A stretch of DNA of 64,000 bases from Seiridium cupressi (lineage: Eukaryota; Ascomycota; Sordariomycetes; Amphisphaeriales; Sporocadaceae), in contig JARVKI010000021.1 in NCBI GenBank assembly GCA_036674765.1, forward strand, positions 310,001 to 374,000, given 5' to 3'. The notes below the pieces were generated by a model. It searched no databases and was not told where the DNA came from. It saw only the letters and a program-made list of their open reading frames with translations. Below, one piece after another: positions 1 to 11,723 of the stretch. Position numbers and translations under genes: made by a program. How positions within the stretch are numbered: the stretch's first letter is position 1; each line of letters starts with the position of its first letter.

Positions 1-2608
1 TATATGATATGTCTAAAAGTGAACAAGGATTTGAGGCAAAGAGAAGGGGGAAAGTGCCAGAGTAGTTATTGATCATGCAAGGTAGAACAACATTATGCTT
101 CTGTAATCTTTATATCCGGGTTCGCATCTCATTGTGCCGACTTCGAATTGTGGGTGCCTCTCTGTCGCAAACAAGGACTCGCCAATCTATCCTCCCTGAA
201 TGTTGACTCCATGGCATATATGGCCATTGCCAACGGTGTGTAGTTGACAGAAACGCCTAAGAAGGTATTCAAGTCATGCATAAACTCACCTATCTTGACC
301 AGTTGGAAATTCCCCCCCGTGGAAATGAAACATTTAACTGTGTAAATGGGGTTGACATTGGATATAAATGATCACTTGGAACAAATAGCATCTACAGGTT
401 TGGACACAAGTGTCTGGTGCTGCAGTGGGCGCTGGTAATTCGCCTAATTTCAGGTCGTTATCGGTGCTTTAGAAGTCGTCGAACCCGTTAGAAGGAAGAC
501 GAAAGACACGTAGACTGTTCCCCATCAGACAGTGCTAGCTGAACTGTCTTTTCAATGAATAGAGGCCAATATCTGATGCTGAATTATTTTCCTGAGACAG
601 AACCTGGACGTTTATATGATACGAACGTTGCAAATTCTATTCAAGCGACGAAAATTGATCTTATGTGCTGTGATTTCCGAACAACGGCGCGTTTGACCTT
701 AAAAATACGCCTGCGAGTTTGCCGTATTATTCATTCCGAAGGCACCAGCTCTCTTCGACTCTACCTTAACCTCAAATGCGAGCTCTAAGATGTGATTCGC
801 AATCTAGTAGCTCACGGATGGTGGCACTGAAACTACTCCAGTAAACCCTCTCGGCCTCTCTGTATCATGATTCTTGCTTGACATTAGTTATCTGCAGGCA
901 CAAATGGTAGCCAACGGCGCACCATAGGGTACATGAACTAAGACACGAATCGTGGAGGTCTTAAATTGGCTCAGACAGGTATCTACGTATTTGTCGAGGC
1001 GGTGGGCGATGCTTCGGACTGGCGGGGAACGCCGTGGTCTGTATTGTATCGATATCGGCGTGGTATGCCACTGCGTTTTACTGCTACTGTAAGAGTTGCT
1101 GGCCGCGTACTCATGATAATTTTGATGACAGCCATATTCAACATACTCAAGGTTATCCATTTCTTCTTTAGGTATACCAAGCCTATCACCGGCAGTGAAT
1201 AGCCATATTTTAGGAGCAGGAACAACTCGCTAGGAATTTTTCAGTGCCGAACAAGCTATAAAGGGCAAGCCATAACCCAGAATCCTTACGTGCATCGATA
1301 TATCAAAGATTCTCTACAGTACAGGATGAATACCTCCGTACTTTTTGGTCACACGTTCCCGACCTAGCTCCCTGTACTCCTTTGAGGTTTTGGGGAATTC
1401 GTTCAAATACCGTTCGAGCTACATAAGAGGTTTATCGGGTGATTCATGAAACCTGGATCCCGGTTCTACGTCGAACTACCATGACAAAGGGCTATAATCG
1501 TAGCAACTGCTTATCGGGGCGCACCATAATTTATAATTACGCAAAATGATTATACAACGTGCGTGTTGGTAGCCAAAAGATATCCATTCAATTCAATGGG
1601 CGTCTTCTCTTTATACTCTTCCCACTATACATCGTCGTCGAAGGAGTTATTGGGCAACCTGATGAGTACGGTATGAGTAGAATGGTATCAAGTTCGATCA
1701 CAGAGGATCCTTTTCCCCAATCATCACATCTAGAGCAGTTACAGTCCGTAAAGATAGACCTGTAGCGCAGTTTGTTGTTCGGTCATAACTCACCCTAGGA
1801 ATACATGCCAGCGGCTCGACTCCACGAACCATCCCATTCTCTTATTATCCTGGACCTATTTGTTTCAGTTTAATCAAGACCTCTTACAATCATACCTTCT
1901 CGGAATCGTGTGATCGGACTTCATATATGGGCCTTTATGTCCTCAAGCATGCGATGTATGATTCTGTCATTCGTTGTCAACTCCAGGTCAGCCAGAAGTC
2001 AATTTTTGGGTGACAGAAAGAGCAGGATTGCATTGTTGCGTTGAATTATTCGTATTTATTAAGAAACAGCTCCAAGCAGCCGTTGTGTCTGCCTCTGGTT
2101 TCCAAGAGAGAAAATACAAAAGAATATGGAGAAAAGCGCCTCCGACATCAAGGGCGTCCAGGAATTCTCAAATTACTCAGAACAACTGAGAATGCTTCTG
2201 GTCTCACCAAACTAGGATTCGAGGAGGGACATTACAATGATTTACCACACTCTCGTTTTGACTATTACTCCGATACTGAATATGGATTTGTGTCCTTGTT
2301 AGGCAAGGTTGTTTCAATGACGGACCATGATATGCCCCCGTTCTGGTGCCGCCTAATCACTTGACTTGGGCTGTGGCATAGTACGCATAGAGAAGAGTGA
2401 CATGGTCGTTTGATGTACATATTATAGTTCTACGTCGCATATACACATTGCTATACTCATAGTACTGACTTGATCAGAGAACACTGTCACTGGTATGTAT
2501 GAATGGAACTCTGCCGTCGACACTGTGATTTATAAAGCAGTCTATGGTGTTAATTGCACCCTGGTCAAAGTCCTTAGTAAGGAACATTGCTAGGAATTAG
2601 CGTGGCAG
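1..2608. other. Left-edge region without a recognisable gene
   Basis: No reading frame here has recognisable domain content. The longest is about 107 codons at 2041-2364 on the plus strand, and I could not extend it through plausible splice sites. The base composition looks richer in A and T than in the coding blocks. A decayed gene or transposon is possible, but I cannot identify one. Confidence 0.5.
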
Positions 2609-4123
2609 TTAAGTGACCTGACATGATGGCTCGTAGGGAGGAATCCCAGGAAGTATTGCTGGGTACCCAGATACTTTTGCAATGAAAGTTGAGAAATCTG
2701 CGAAGCTTTGTCCGATCTCATCAGCTACACAAATAATCTTCCGGTATTGACCGAAATAAACCGCCTCGCAAGTGTTCCGAGTGAGACCGTATAGGTCTTC
2801 CTCAGCTACGACGACCTGACCGCCTCGCAGGACTAGTTCTATATTCTCCGCGGGGGCAAAGGCAGCTTGAGCGTAAGAATCTCGGACGCCATCGCGTCTG
2901 AACACAACAATATCTGCAAGCTTGCCAGCCGCGAGAGAACCGATATGCTCCTCAAAATTGGCGGCTTTTGCAGCGTTGATTGTCATCATTTCCCACACGG
3001 TTTTAGGCTCGAGCGTAAGCTTGTAGCCCTGTTGGGTGGCCGAGACCGCACAAGTGGCTTCCCTGGACATGGTCGCCGAGCCTGATGGGAGCCAGTCCGT
3101 TCCAAGAGCAACATTTATGCCAGCTTCTAGGAGATATGATACATTGAGAGTTTTGCCGTACAAGAATACATTGCTGCGGGGTGACCAGACGACATGTGCT
3201 CCCCTTTCAGCCACGAGATCGAAATCGGCCTCACTCAAGCCCAAAGCATGGATCAAGGCGAGGTTGGGAGCGATGATATCAGTGCTCAAACCCCCACCAC
3301 CTGGCATCGGTATACTATCGTACGTCTCGCTTGACAAGCATCGGAACTCGTTGGCAGCCTCCTCATCAACACCCTCCCCGATATGCGCCAAGTACTTGTG
3401 GTACTTGCTCACTTCCTCGCGCTGAATGGCTTCAGTACCGTAATCGCAATCTTCGGTCCTGAGAATGCCTCCCGCATCATCCAGAGGAAAGACATCCCAA
3501 ACATCGGGCTGCCCCAGAAGATCAGCTTCCAAGCCGGCGACAAAATCCAAATTCCGAGCCAGGCCGGTGATCATGCCGCCACCGACAATCGAGGTGGTAC
3601 CAGAGAGGATGTGACGAAGTTCTCCCCATTTAATCGAGTCGCCGATCATGTCTTTCCTTACAATGGCTTCGCGTTGCGTGTTATTCCTAGCTCCCATGCG
3701 CCAGTCATGGCGATGCTTAACCCTTTCGCCCAGATCTTTGAATGGGCCAACCGTAGAGAACTCAATATGTTCGTGGAGGTTGATGAAGCCAGGCGATATT
3801 ACGGAGCCAGTGCAGTCAACAACGGTTGTAGCCCCATCTCGTACGCTAGACACATATCCTGTGCCTACGTCAGCAATCCTCCCAGACTGCATACGGATGT
3901 AGCCATCGTCAAGGGGGCCAGCAGAGGTCAGCACTGTCCCTCTGAGGAGTACGGAATCCAGATTGCCCTTGGCGATCACCTTACAGCCTCCGCGATGCCG
4001 GTGCCGAACAAGGTTCGAGTACGTCAAATGGGGCAAATAGCTCCTTGTCACAAGAAAGACAAGCGTGAGCAGCAGGATGACAAAAACCCACGACTTCTTC
4101 GCTCGACGGAGAACTAAAGTCAT
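2609..4123 (-). CDS. Membrane-anchored amidohydrolase family protein
   Basis: A single-exon 504-residue protein with an ATG start. Residues about 11-29 form one hydrophobic segment (FVILLLTLVFLV), a probable signal anchor, followed by a cyclic amidohydrolase fold. Metal-site motifs of the amidohydrolase superfamily are visible: NLHEHIEF (the HxH pair after the first beta strand), LAHIGEG and LIHALGL (two later histidines) and LGTDW (the aspartate). The C-terminal part carries the usual SLAAGKLADIVV motif that closes the composite beta-sandwich. Family members hydrolyse amide or amine bonds in cyclic compounds (imidazolonepropionase-like and TRZ/ATZ-like enzymes); the substrate here cannot be read from sequence. 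The gene is divergent from csn3. The fold is fairly certain, the specific reaction unknown. Confidence 0.85.
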   Translation of the reverse strand: MTLVLRRAKKSWVFVILLLTLVFLVTRSYLPHLTYSNLVRHRHRGGCKVIAKGNLDSVLLRGTVLTSAGPLDDGYIRMQSGRIADVGTGYVSSVRDGATTVVDCTGSVISPGFINLHEHIEFSTVGPFKDLGERVKHRHDWRMGARNNTQREAIVRKDMIGDSIKWGELRHILSGTTSIVGGGMITGLARNLDFVAGLEADLLGQPDVWDVFPLDDAGGILRTEDCDYGTEAIQREEVSKYHKYLAHIGEGVDEEAANEFRCLSSETYDSIPMPGGGGLSTDIIAPNLALIHALGLSEADFDLVAERGAHVVWSPRSNVFLYGKTLNVSYLLEAGINVALGTDWLPSGSATMSREATCAVSATQQGYKLTLEPKTVWEMMTINAAKAANFEEHIGSLAAGKLADIVVFRRDGVRDSYAQAAFAPAENIELVLRGGQVVVAEEDLYGLTRNTCEAVYFGQYRKIICVADEIGQSFADFSTFIAKVSGYPAILPGIPPYEPSCQVT

Positions 4124-4673
4124 GGGAGCATGCGGTACCCGCTTGGTCGGACCTTCCCAAGCTCAATGAAACACGGCAAGAGATGAATGAGATTTCGCTG
4201 AAATTCATACAAGGAAATGCAGCCCAATGCAAATGAAGGTAGGGCGATAAACGCAAGGCCAGGCGTGTCGAGCTTGAGCACTATAGAGCGGATCAAAAGA
4301 GCATGATCTATGTATATTGAGCTTAGCATTTGGAGATACCTCGAAAGCGAGACTCTGGCAGTTGGGGCCAGTCGGCGGATGCTGTGCCCCTGCCGCACGG
4401 CTGGACCCCCGCCCCCGCGATTCGCTCAAGCACTGTGCTGCCTCAGCGCCGGGGAAGGAGCACTCAACATTAGGCTGCCTAGACACCTCTAGCGTGAGTT
4501 TCGAGGTAGAGCTTCCTGGAGCTCAAGGCTGAGCACCCGACCTTCGGAATTCTAAGCAGCAGCGCAGAGCTCGGGTACGCCATCTCTGCCTCTACCGCCC
4601 AGATATCGCACAACAATCCTTCTCGATCGTGTCCTCAGCTTTAGCCGTTACTCCCGCGCTGCATGAAGAAGTC
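4124..4673. promoter_or_regulatory. Divergent promoter region, amidohydrolase / csn3
   Basis: A 550-bp spacer between two divergent start codons. It must hold both promoters and the 5' UTRs. No clear TATA box or other motif was recognised. Several overlapping short open frames occur on both strands and look like chance. Confidence 0.5.
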
Positions 4674-6199
4674 ATGGACAAGACCGCTTCAGTCTGCCTG
4701 GGCTTTCCACCCGAGTATCCTACCGATGCCGCCACCTATGAGAGAGCAGTCAACGCCCACCTCGAGCAGCTCGTGAAGCTGGTCGATGATGCCTCGAAGC
4801 CGCTGAGATCCGAAGGGCCCAGATTGCTGACGCTCCTGGACCCATCGCTGAATTCACTGTCCTACTTGGCCGTCCTCTACAATCTGCTTATCCCCAATAT
4901 CTCCGGCGACAAAGAGTTCTTATCAGAGAAGCTGGTGGTATTCCTGCTGTCATTCGACGCAATACAAATCAGATACGCCGGGGCGCACCTCCTGCAACTT
5001 CTCCAGCTTGTGGCCAAAGGCCAGCTACTCCCAGTAAGTCCAGCACGATAGCTACCACCACCACAGCCGTCGCCCACTAACTATCATGGCAGCCCTCAGT
5101 AGCAGTCAATGTTCTGGCCACGGCAATCCTGCGAATCGATCCGACTGGCAGCATGCTGACTTCCACCCATATAAGCCTGGTCAAGCTCGCGTACAACACC
5201 GACAATATCGAGCCAGCCCTCGCGGTATTGGACAAGAGCATTGTCTTCTACCCGGGCATGGGGGCTTACAAAAGGGCAGAATGCCTTAGTGATCTATCGT
5301 TATCACCTCCTGCGTATATCTCTGAGAACACGGGCTTGACAACTGCCATCAAGACGCCAGCCATCTTGGAGTACGACCTCCTGCGCGGCTTGGTGTACTG
5401 TTCACGGAGAGACTGGCCAAAAGCGCTTGCCGCCCTCGAGAGGGTCGCCACATACCCGACCCGGGACCACGGTGTAAGCAAAATCATGACAGAGGCATAC
5501 AAAAGATGGGTGCTCGTGAGTCTGTTATGCTACGGCAAATCGAACGCACAACCTGCGATGACGGGGTCTGGAGCCAGCAAGGCATATGGCACCCTGGGAA
5601 AGCTTTACAAGGAAGTTGCTGTCATCTTCGAAACGGAAAATGCGGCGGAGCTGAAGGAGAAAGTAGACGCGAACGCGAAGGAGTGGCTTGACGATGGAAA
5701 CACTGGCCTCATGCGCGAGGTGTTATCGGCGTATCAGGAATGGCAGATCATGAATCTGCAGCATATCTACACCAAGATTTCCATCTCCGAGATACGGCAG
5801 CAAACGAAGAGTGCTCAAACCGGCAATATCCTCGCCAAGGATGAGGATGTCGAGGCACTGATCCACAATATGATCATCTCGGGCGCACTGAAGGGTGTTA
5901 TCGAGAAGAATGACGACGGCATCACCTTCCTGACTTTTCTCCCCTCATCGGCCGCCCTCTCCGAGGCCGAGTTCGCCAAGGAGATTGCTGGAACGGCCAC
6001 ACGGCTCAAAGCTCTCGAACCCATCTTCAAAGCCACGAACGAGCGCCTAGGTACTAGTAAGGAGTATATCAAACATCTCGCCAAGGAAAAGCAAAAGGTT
6101 CATGACAAGGACGGTGATATCGCAATGGATTTTGGCCAGCACATCGAAGACGAAGACATCATGGGAGACGTCGCCTCCACGTCCGAGGCAGTCTACTAG
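4674..6199 (+). CDS. csn3: COP9 signalosome complex subunit 3
   Basis: Two exons, 4674-5033 and 5093-6199, joined across a 59-nt intron with GTAAGT donor, CTAAC branch and CAG acceptor, give 488 residues. The first in-frame ATG is at 4674; the frame is open further upstream but holds only GTG. Features typical of CSN3 are an N-terminal helical repeat region (LDPSLNSLSYLAVLY), the central THISLVKLAY / ALAVLDKSIV block, ILEYDLLRGLVYC, and a C-terminal PCI domain ending in a winged helix around DEDVEALIHNMIISGALKG. The acidic tail (IEDEDIMGDV) is also usual. CSN3 is a scaffold subunit of the COP9 signalosome, which removes NEDD8/Rub1 from cullins and in filamentous fungi affects development and secondary metabolism. 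Family identity rests on pattern recognition; eIF3 or 26S proteasome PCI subunits are the alternatives but fit less well. Confidence 0.88.
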
Positions 6200-7437
6200 A
6201 TGGGCTGAGAATATGGTGATTTTTACCGCCAGCCAACCAGTGAAGTTTCTCGCGAGACCTGGACAGCATGCGTAAGTGCATATGTCAGCAGGTTTCGTTT
6301 ACCGCGAGTTTGCGACCAGGGCGGAGAACTCTCGACAGCAAGACCCGCCAGGGAAGTCGATGAAAACGCGAAAGGTGTGCTCTGTGATTGACACAGGCGA
6401 CGGCGTTCAGGGGTCGGTAGACCGGAAGAACCTTACGCATATTGCATTGCCGTCAGAGCTTGGCGAGCCCTAGATTTGGTCTAGACTACTAGATACACGC
6501 GATCATGAGTCGATATGAATATGACGAAGTCTGAAGACCACTGCATAATTGACCATGGGAGCCCAGGAGCTCTCCTCTGGGCTCCTGGGCCCATTTGATC
6601 AATACTTGATATCATAGCGGACTTGACCAGCGGATGCAACCGGGATAACTGCACGCCTCCACCCCTGAAATGGCAACTTTGCCCCCAAGATGGTGTGAAT
6701 GTGGATCATTTGTGATGTGACGAGACCGTAACAACCGTGGACGCACCTGAAGAACAATCATTTGACTGGCTGGCCGTTCTCAACAGAAACTGTTAAGACG
6801 GTTAAAATCAACGGAGGCCTTTTTCTCGAATAACGAACATGGGGATGCAAAATGACGGAAACATCTCCTCTACGATGAGACAAGATAAAGCACACCCATA
6901 TATACTAGAGTTTTCTCGTCCGTAGAACCCCGATGGGTCAATTCTCTGCCTGCTGCTGCTATTGCTGCTCGGAAAGAGATAAGCCAATAGCCTTACAAAT
7001 TCTCATCGTACAGGCGATAACGGAAGATGGAGGAAACTCCTGTCACCAGACGTCAAGTATCAGGCATCGGGTATCACATTTGCACTGCAAGGCATACTCA
7101 TGAGTGAAATACTGTAGGGGTACTTGTCAAGTGCTATGGATATACGGGTGGCTTTTCAAAGCATCAGTCAGTGCAAATGAAACAAGTGTGGAAAAGGCTT
7201 GTGGGTCGTCTTCCAATATTCGTTGATTACATCTCGTCATCTAGAGGGACCTCGCTATGCCCTAGCTTTTGGCTCATCTATCATGTTCCTGCAGATCGTG
7301 AATCCACGCGACTATCATCAAACCCCATGGTCCACCCAGAGACGGACCACCTATGTGCATACTTTGCCATGACAATCACCGATACTAGACTTGAACACCA
7401 GGTGGTCTTCGCATTGCATTATGGCCAAGAACTTCGC
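6200..7437. other. Convergent intergenic region csn3 / RPA1
   Basis: About 1.2 kb between two converging genes, holding both 3' UTRs. No coding potential recognised. It contains a strong imperfect palindrome at 6555-6594, listed separately. Confidence 0.6.
6555..6594. repeat. Imperfect inverted repeat (hairpin)
   Basis: The left arm 6555-6569 (atgggagcccaggag) is complementary to the right arm 6582-6594 (ctcctgggcccat) with a two-base bulge. The unpaired centre is 6570-6581. It lies between two convergent 3' ends, so it could act in transcript termination or processing, or be chance. Only the base pairing is seen. Confidence 0.6.
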
Positions 7438-9531
7438 TCAATCCAGGCTGAACTGCTTGATCATATCCGACAAAAGCTTCGCCTCAGTCTTGTAGTCAAG
7501 TATCGAGGCATTCATGACCTGATATCGTACCCTAATCAACTATTAGCAGGTGCTTCTAAGCTTCTAAGGGATGCGTGTGTGTCGGGGGTTGGTCTGCTCG
7601 CAGATAGGGGTATACAAACTGACCTCTGATTATCTCCGTATGTGTCCATCTTGGCACGCACTCTGAACGACAACTTCGTACAGTTCGCTTGCTCAAATAC
7701 AGCAGCTAGCGCAGTCTCGTCGTTTTCCTTGATTTCCATGGCCTGATCGGCACTCATGCCCATGATTTGGCGCCCAGTCTCATCAAAGCAGCTAAGCCAC
7801 AACTGGCCAGTGTGATCATTGACGTTTATACTCATGATGTAACGATACTGTGGCTTCGAGTGACTGACATCACACTTCTCACATCGCCATGTCCCGTCAC
7901 CTTGATCAACCACCTTTTTGTTACAGCTCTCGTTCGCACACGCAGGATAACAGAAGTTATCCTGCTTAATGTAAACGACAGTTGCCTTAAGCGAGAAGTA
8001 TGAAGGGTCATCGTTCATGCCTAGGTTCTCATCCTTGACCTGCGATATCACCTTGTTCTGGTCCTGGCGACCGGTTGCTGCACCGACGCTTGCGCTGTTC
8101 TGGTGTGTACTGAACTGCTCACCACGACCCTGAGAATCATACCAACCCTTAAGCCTGTGGGCCTCAGAAATGTCAGGGTCGATAGAGATTGTGCCTGATG
8201 AAAGGAGGGACAAGGATTTGCCACCAAAGTCTGAGACTTTGACACCCTTGAATGCCACGATGGATTCTGGCTGTGTAGAGAATTGGGTGGCCGTCTTGCC
8301 CCAGACTGTGACACGAACGGAGAAGTGCGAATCGTCAACAAGAGTCAGCTCTCGCTTGTCATACGGCTTGCCCGTGTTCTTAGATGTGATCTGGGACGTT
8401 TCGCCGACCTCCTTCAGAACACCAATAATATCAACCGTGGCGTCCTTCTCAATGGTTTGGAGATCTTGCACATTGACAAAGTTGAAGCGCACCTGAGGTA
8501 CGCTCGACTGGTCTTCTGCCTTCTCAATGACAGTGTCCCTCTCAAAGGTCAATTCGTAGTCGTTGGGCAGATTCGAGAACTGCTTCTTGGCCAACTGAAC
8601 TCTGCAGGGGCTACCGATATAGTAGACCTGTCCTTCCTGCAGCAAATCATAGAATTGATCGCACTGCTCATTAAAACCAGTCGCCTTAATCTCGCCCGTC
8701 TCGTCGAGCAAGTTCACCGAGAACAGCTTGCCCTCGCCCGAGGCCTTATGCCAGGTTTTGATATCTGACTTGGCTGAGACTCTGGCCTTGATGGTCCACT
8801 TGTGTGCGTAGGGAGAAAGCCCTTCGATGGGGTAAATGGTGCTGGCAGCTCCAGCGTGGCTTGCGCCACCTCCGCCAACGCGAGACGACATCGGCTCCGG
8901 CTTTATCGGAGCGGAAGGCTCAGGCTTTGCGCCATAGAATCCAGAACCACCAATGGTGGTCTCGGCTGCGGCGGGCTTGGCTTCGAAACCAGCGGGCTCA
9001 CCGATACGATCGTGGGCTCCAAGATTCTCGACAACTTCCAGGTCAAGGATGATGAGAATACTAGCGGGTTGAGTTAGTATCTCCATGATATGATCTCGAC
9101 CAGATCACCTTACTTCTTGCCCTTGACCGAGTTTGCCTGGTATGACTTGACACGGACTATGCATCCTCTGACGAGCTGGTTGTCATGTATCACGTGGTTG
9201 GCCTCTGAGATCGGATCAGCCTCCTCAGTTTTCTCCTATTTCACCCACTTAATCGTACGTACGTGTTGCCAGCATGCACTGGACATAGTTGCGAACATCG
9301 CTGAGCACGACTCGATATCGCTCGGCACCACCACCCGCTGCTGGGCCTGCAGCCAGCGGCTTGATCTGGAGACATTGGAGGACGGGAACGGGGTAGCGCT
9401 GTCCGACATTCTCGGCGTCGTTGAAGATGGCGCTGAGATGTCCTGTCAGTGCACCAAGCGGGTTGCGGAGGGGAGGGGACTTACTCTAGAGCGCCTTGGG
9501 TGATGGCTTGTTGTGCAGCTGCGACCGACAT
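7438..9531 (-). CDS. rfa1: Replication protein A, large (70 kDa) subunit
   Basis: Five exons (reading the minus strand: 9531-9485, 9432-9263, 9204-9114, 9060-7624, 7531-7438) give 612 residues, close to the usual length. The phases match at every junction. The N-terminal RPA70N OB fold is built from the first three small exons (RYPVPVLQCLQIKPL, NHVIHDNQLVRGC) and runs into ILIILDLEVV. Then come a Gly/Pro-rich linker, the two ssDNA-binding OB folds DBD-A (KWTIKARVSAKSDIKTW, NLLDETGEIKATGF) and DBD-B (VDIIGVLKEVGE), and DBD-C with its zinc knuckle C-x4-C-x13-C-x2-C (CANESC ... CEKC). The last exon supplies the conserved end (RVRYQVMNAS). RPA coats single-stranded DNA in replication, repair and recombination. 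An ATG at 9086 lies inside the third intron and is not the start. Confidence 0.95.
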
Positions 9532-10240
9532 CTTGACCGAGTCTTGAATCCCGCTGTACAGAATATGGTGACTCAACAAGAGGAATATGCGTACAGAAGA
9601 CGAAAGTGGGTGGGAGGGTGTTGACTTTGAGATGGGATCAAAACCTGAGGCGAGACGCGACTTGACGCGACACCCCTAGCCAATGTTAAAGTGGTTTTTT
9701 TTCGAATCGGCAGCTGCCACAGGCAGGCAACAGCGTCCTCTTCGAGCCCAGTTAGCGACTACGGCCTTTTAGCGCGGGGTAGGCCAACGTCTGGTGGCGC
9801 AAGACGTCACTGTATTCTAGATCATCGACAAGGTATAAACGCGCCAGGTTACGACGAGGGATTAAGCCACCTAATTCTATAGAAGACTAGGTAGTATAGT
9901 CACGCATTACCTTTCATGTAGTCTCCCAAGCGAATTCCTTGGCTCATAAGAGATTCCCGGTAGGTCTTCACAACCGGAATCGAACTGCTTGCTACTTGTG
10001 GTATCCCCGATTGCAATACCCCGCCGCCCCTCCACCAGCGCTGTTATCCATAGTTGGCACATGCTGTGTGAAACAGCTAGCGTAGGTGTGCAGCGGCACT
10101 CACCCACGTCCCTTACGCAACGCCCTCATATGTTATTTGTCTTGATCGAGCAACCATCCTGAAGTCACTTTCAACCTCTTCTATAGTCCCGACCTGCAAC
10201 ACCCGTGTACCCCCATATCGAACTACCCCCCACCGCCAAC
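9532..10240. promoter_or_regulatory. Divergent promoter region, RPA1 / dienelactone hydrolase
   Basis: A 709-bp spacer between divergent start codons. No specific transcription factor site was recognised with confidence. Confidence 0.5.
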
Positions 10241-11479
10241 ATGCCAGAAGAGGACCCTCAAGTAGCCACCAGGGCGCCCGAAAGCGATGCCCAGGAGGAG
10301 AAGCAGGAGCAGGACCGAGAGCAGGACCGAGAGCAAGAACAGGAGGATGGCCCCATCATTTCTGGCGACACGCCTGCCCAGACCGGACCTGCAATGGGCG
10401 AACATTGCACGACCGACAGGCCAACCCGTGAGCCGCCCAAGGGACTTTCTTGCTTAGCTCCCATGTAGGTACTGACGCAAGAGCATAGCTGAGGGAGAGA
10501 AACCCCAAGGCGAGATCCGCAAACTCGGCGGCATCGACGTAGGTATTCTACGCCCTACCAGCTTTCATGAACTGTCGCCATCCGTACAGATTTGCTGACA
10601 CGAAAAAGGTCTACATAACCAAGCCAGCTTCCTATCCGACCGCCCCCGCAAAGCTTCTCCTTCACCTGACCGGCGGCACGGGTCTCAAGTCCACGAATAA
10701 CCAGATCCAATCCGACAAGTTTGCTTCCGAAGGCTACATCGTCGTAATGCCCGACCTGTTTGAGGGCGATCCCGCGCCCAACTCGACGACCTTTCAACAC
10801 TCAGAAGCACAATCCTCGGGTTCCATCTTGGACATGTTCAAACTCAAGGCTGCCGAGACCGCAAAGAGCTTCATGATCGACATGTGGCTCGCTCGGCATA
10901 CAGAGGAGAAAGTGCTGCCGCTCTTGGAGAAGGTCATCGATGGGGCGAAGGGAGAGTTTGCCGATGCCGTGGCGGCTGGCGATGGCATATATGCTGTGGG
11001 ATACTGCTTTGGGGCTCGCTATGTCCTCTTACTAGCAGCAGAGCGTCAGCCGGCGCAGTCGGGCTGGAGTGGTGCCCCAAAACCTGAGGACGAGGAGGCT
11101 GGGAAGAAGAACGTCAAAGGCCCTTACATTCGAGCTGGTGCATTGGCGCACGCGACGCTTGTCAGCACAGACGATTTCTTTGGGCTGAAGGCTCCTGTAA
11201 GTCTGGTCTGTGTAGAGAACGACCCTATGTTCCCGGACGAGGTGAGGAAGGCCGGCGAGGATACGTTAGGGAAGGAGGGCGTGGAGCATGAGGTGCAGGT
11301 TTATCCCGGCGTTCCACACGGTGAGTTGACCCCTGCACCAACCAAAATAACATGAGGACAACATCATACTAAGAATCTTTCTAGGATTTGCTGTTGTCGG
11401 CGACTATGCAGATTCGCATATCAAGGACGCGCAAGCTACTGCTTACGAGCAGATGCTGAAATGGATCAAGGAGCATTAG
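10241..11479 (+). CDS. Dienelactone hydrolase family protein
   Basis: Four exons (10241-10427, 10489-10538, 10609-11320, 11385-11479) give 347 residues; all phases agree and introns are 61, 70 and 64 nt. The catalytic triad expected of the alpha/beta-hydrolase DLH family is visible: Cys in VGYCFGARY (about residue 212), Asp in the CVENDPMFPDEV segment, and His in VPHGF (about residue 316), the latter created by splicing exons 3 and 4. The family opens lactone rings, classically in chlorocatechol breakdown, but many fungal members have unknown substrates. The first roughly 50 residues are a highly charged extension with an imperfect EQDREQDREQ repeat that the family usually lacks. An internal ATG at 10394 would give a more typical N-terminus starting MGEHC. 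The gene is tail-to-tail with the quinone oxidoreductase gene. Confidence 0.9.
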
Positions 11480-11723
11480 TAATCGTGTATGGTGTGTTGT
11501 TCACTTATGAAGGGCGAGAAGGCGTTACGGTTCATAAACTTAACCTGATGGTTCGGAGAATCTGGAGAACGTTGATTCAGCCAGTATGAGAGGTTTAATT
11601 CTATACCTATTCCGAGACACTTATATTAGTGACTCGACAGCTTTGGGGCCTGTCAAAGCCACAATACACGACTGCTGTCTAGTGCCTTAAGTCATTGATA
11701 TCTTCCCAATCCGACTTTTGTCT

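Noticed and set aside
2041..2364. 107-codon plus-strand open frame in the left-edge region
   Set aside because: Begins at a TTG rather than an ATG, has no family pattern, and could not be extended by splicing.
3383..4117. 244-codon plus-strand open frame
   Set aside because: It is antisense to the amidohydrolase, whose frame shows family motifs; this frame has none.
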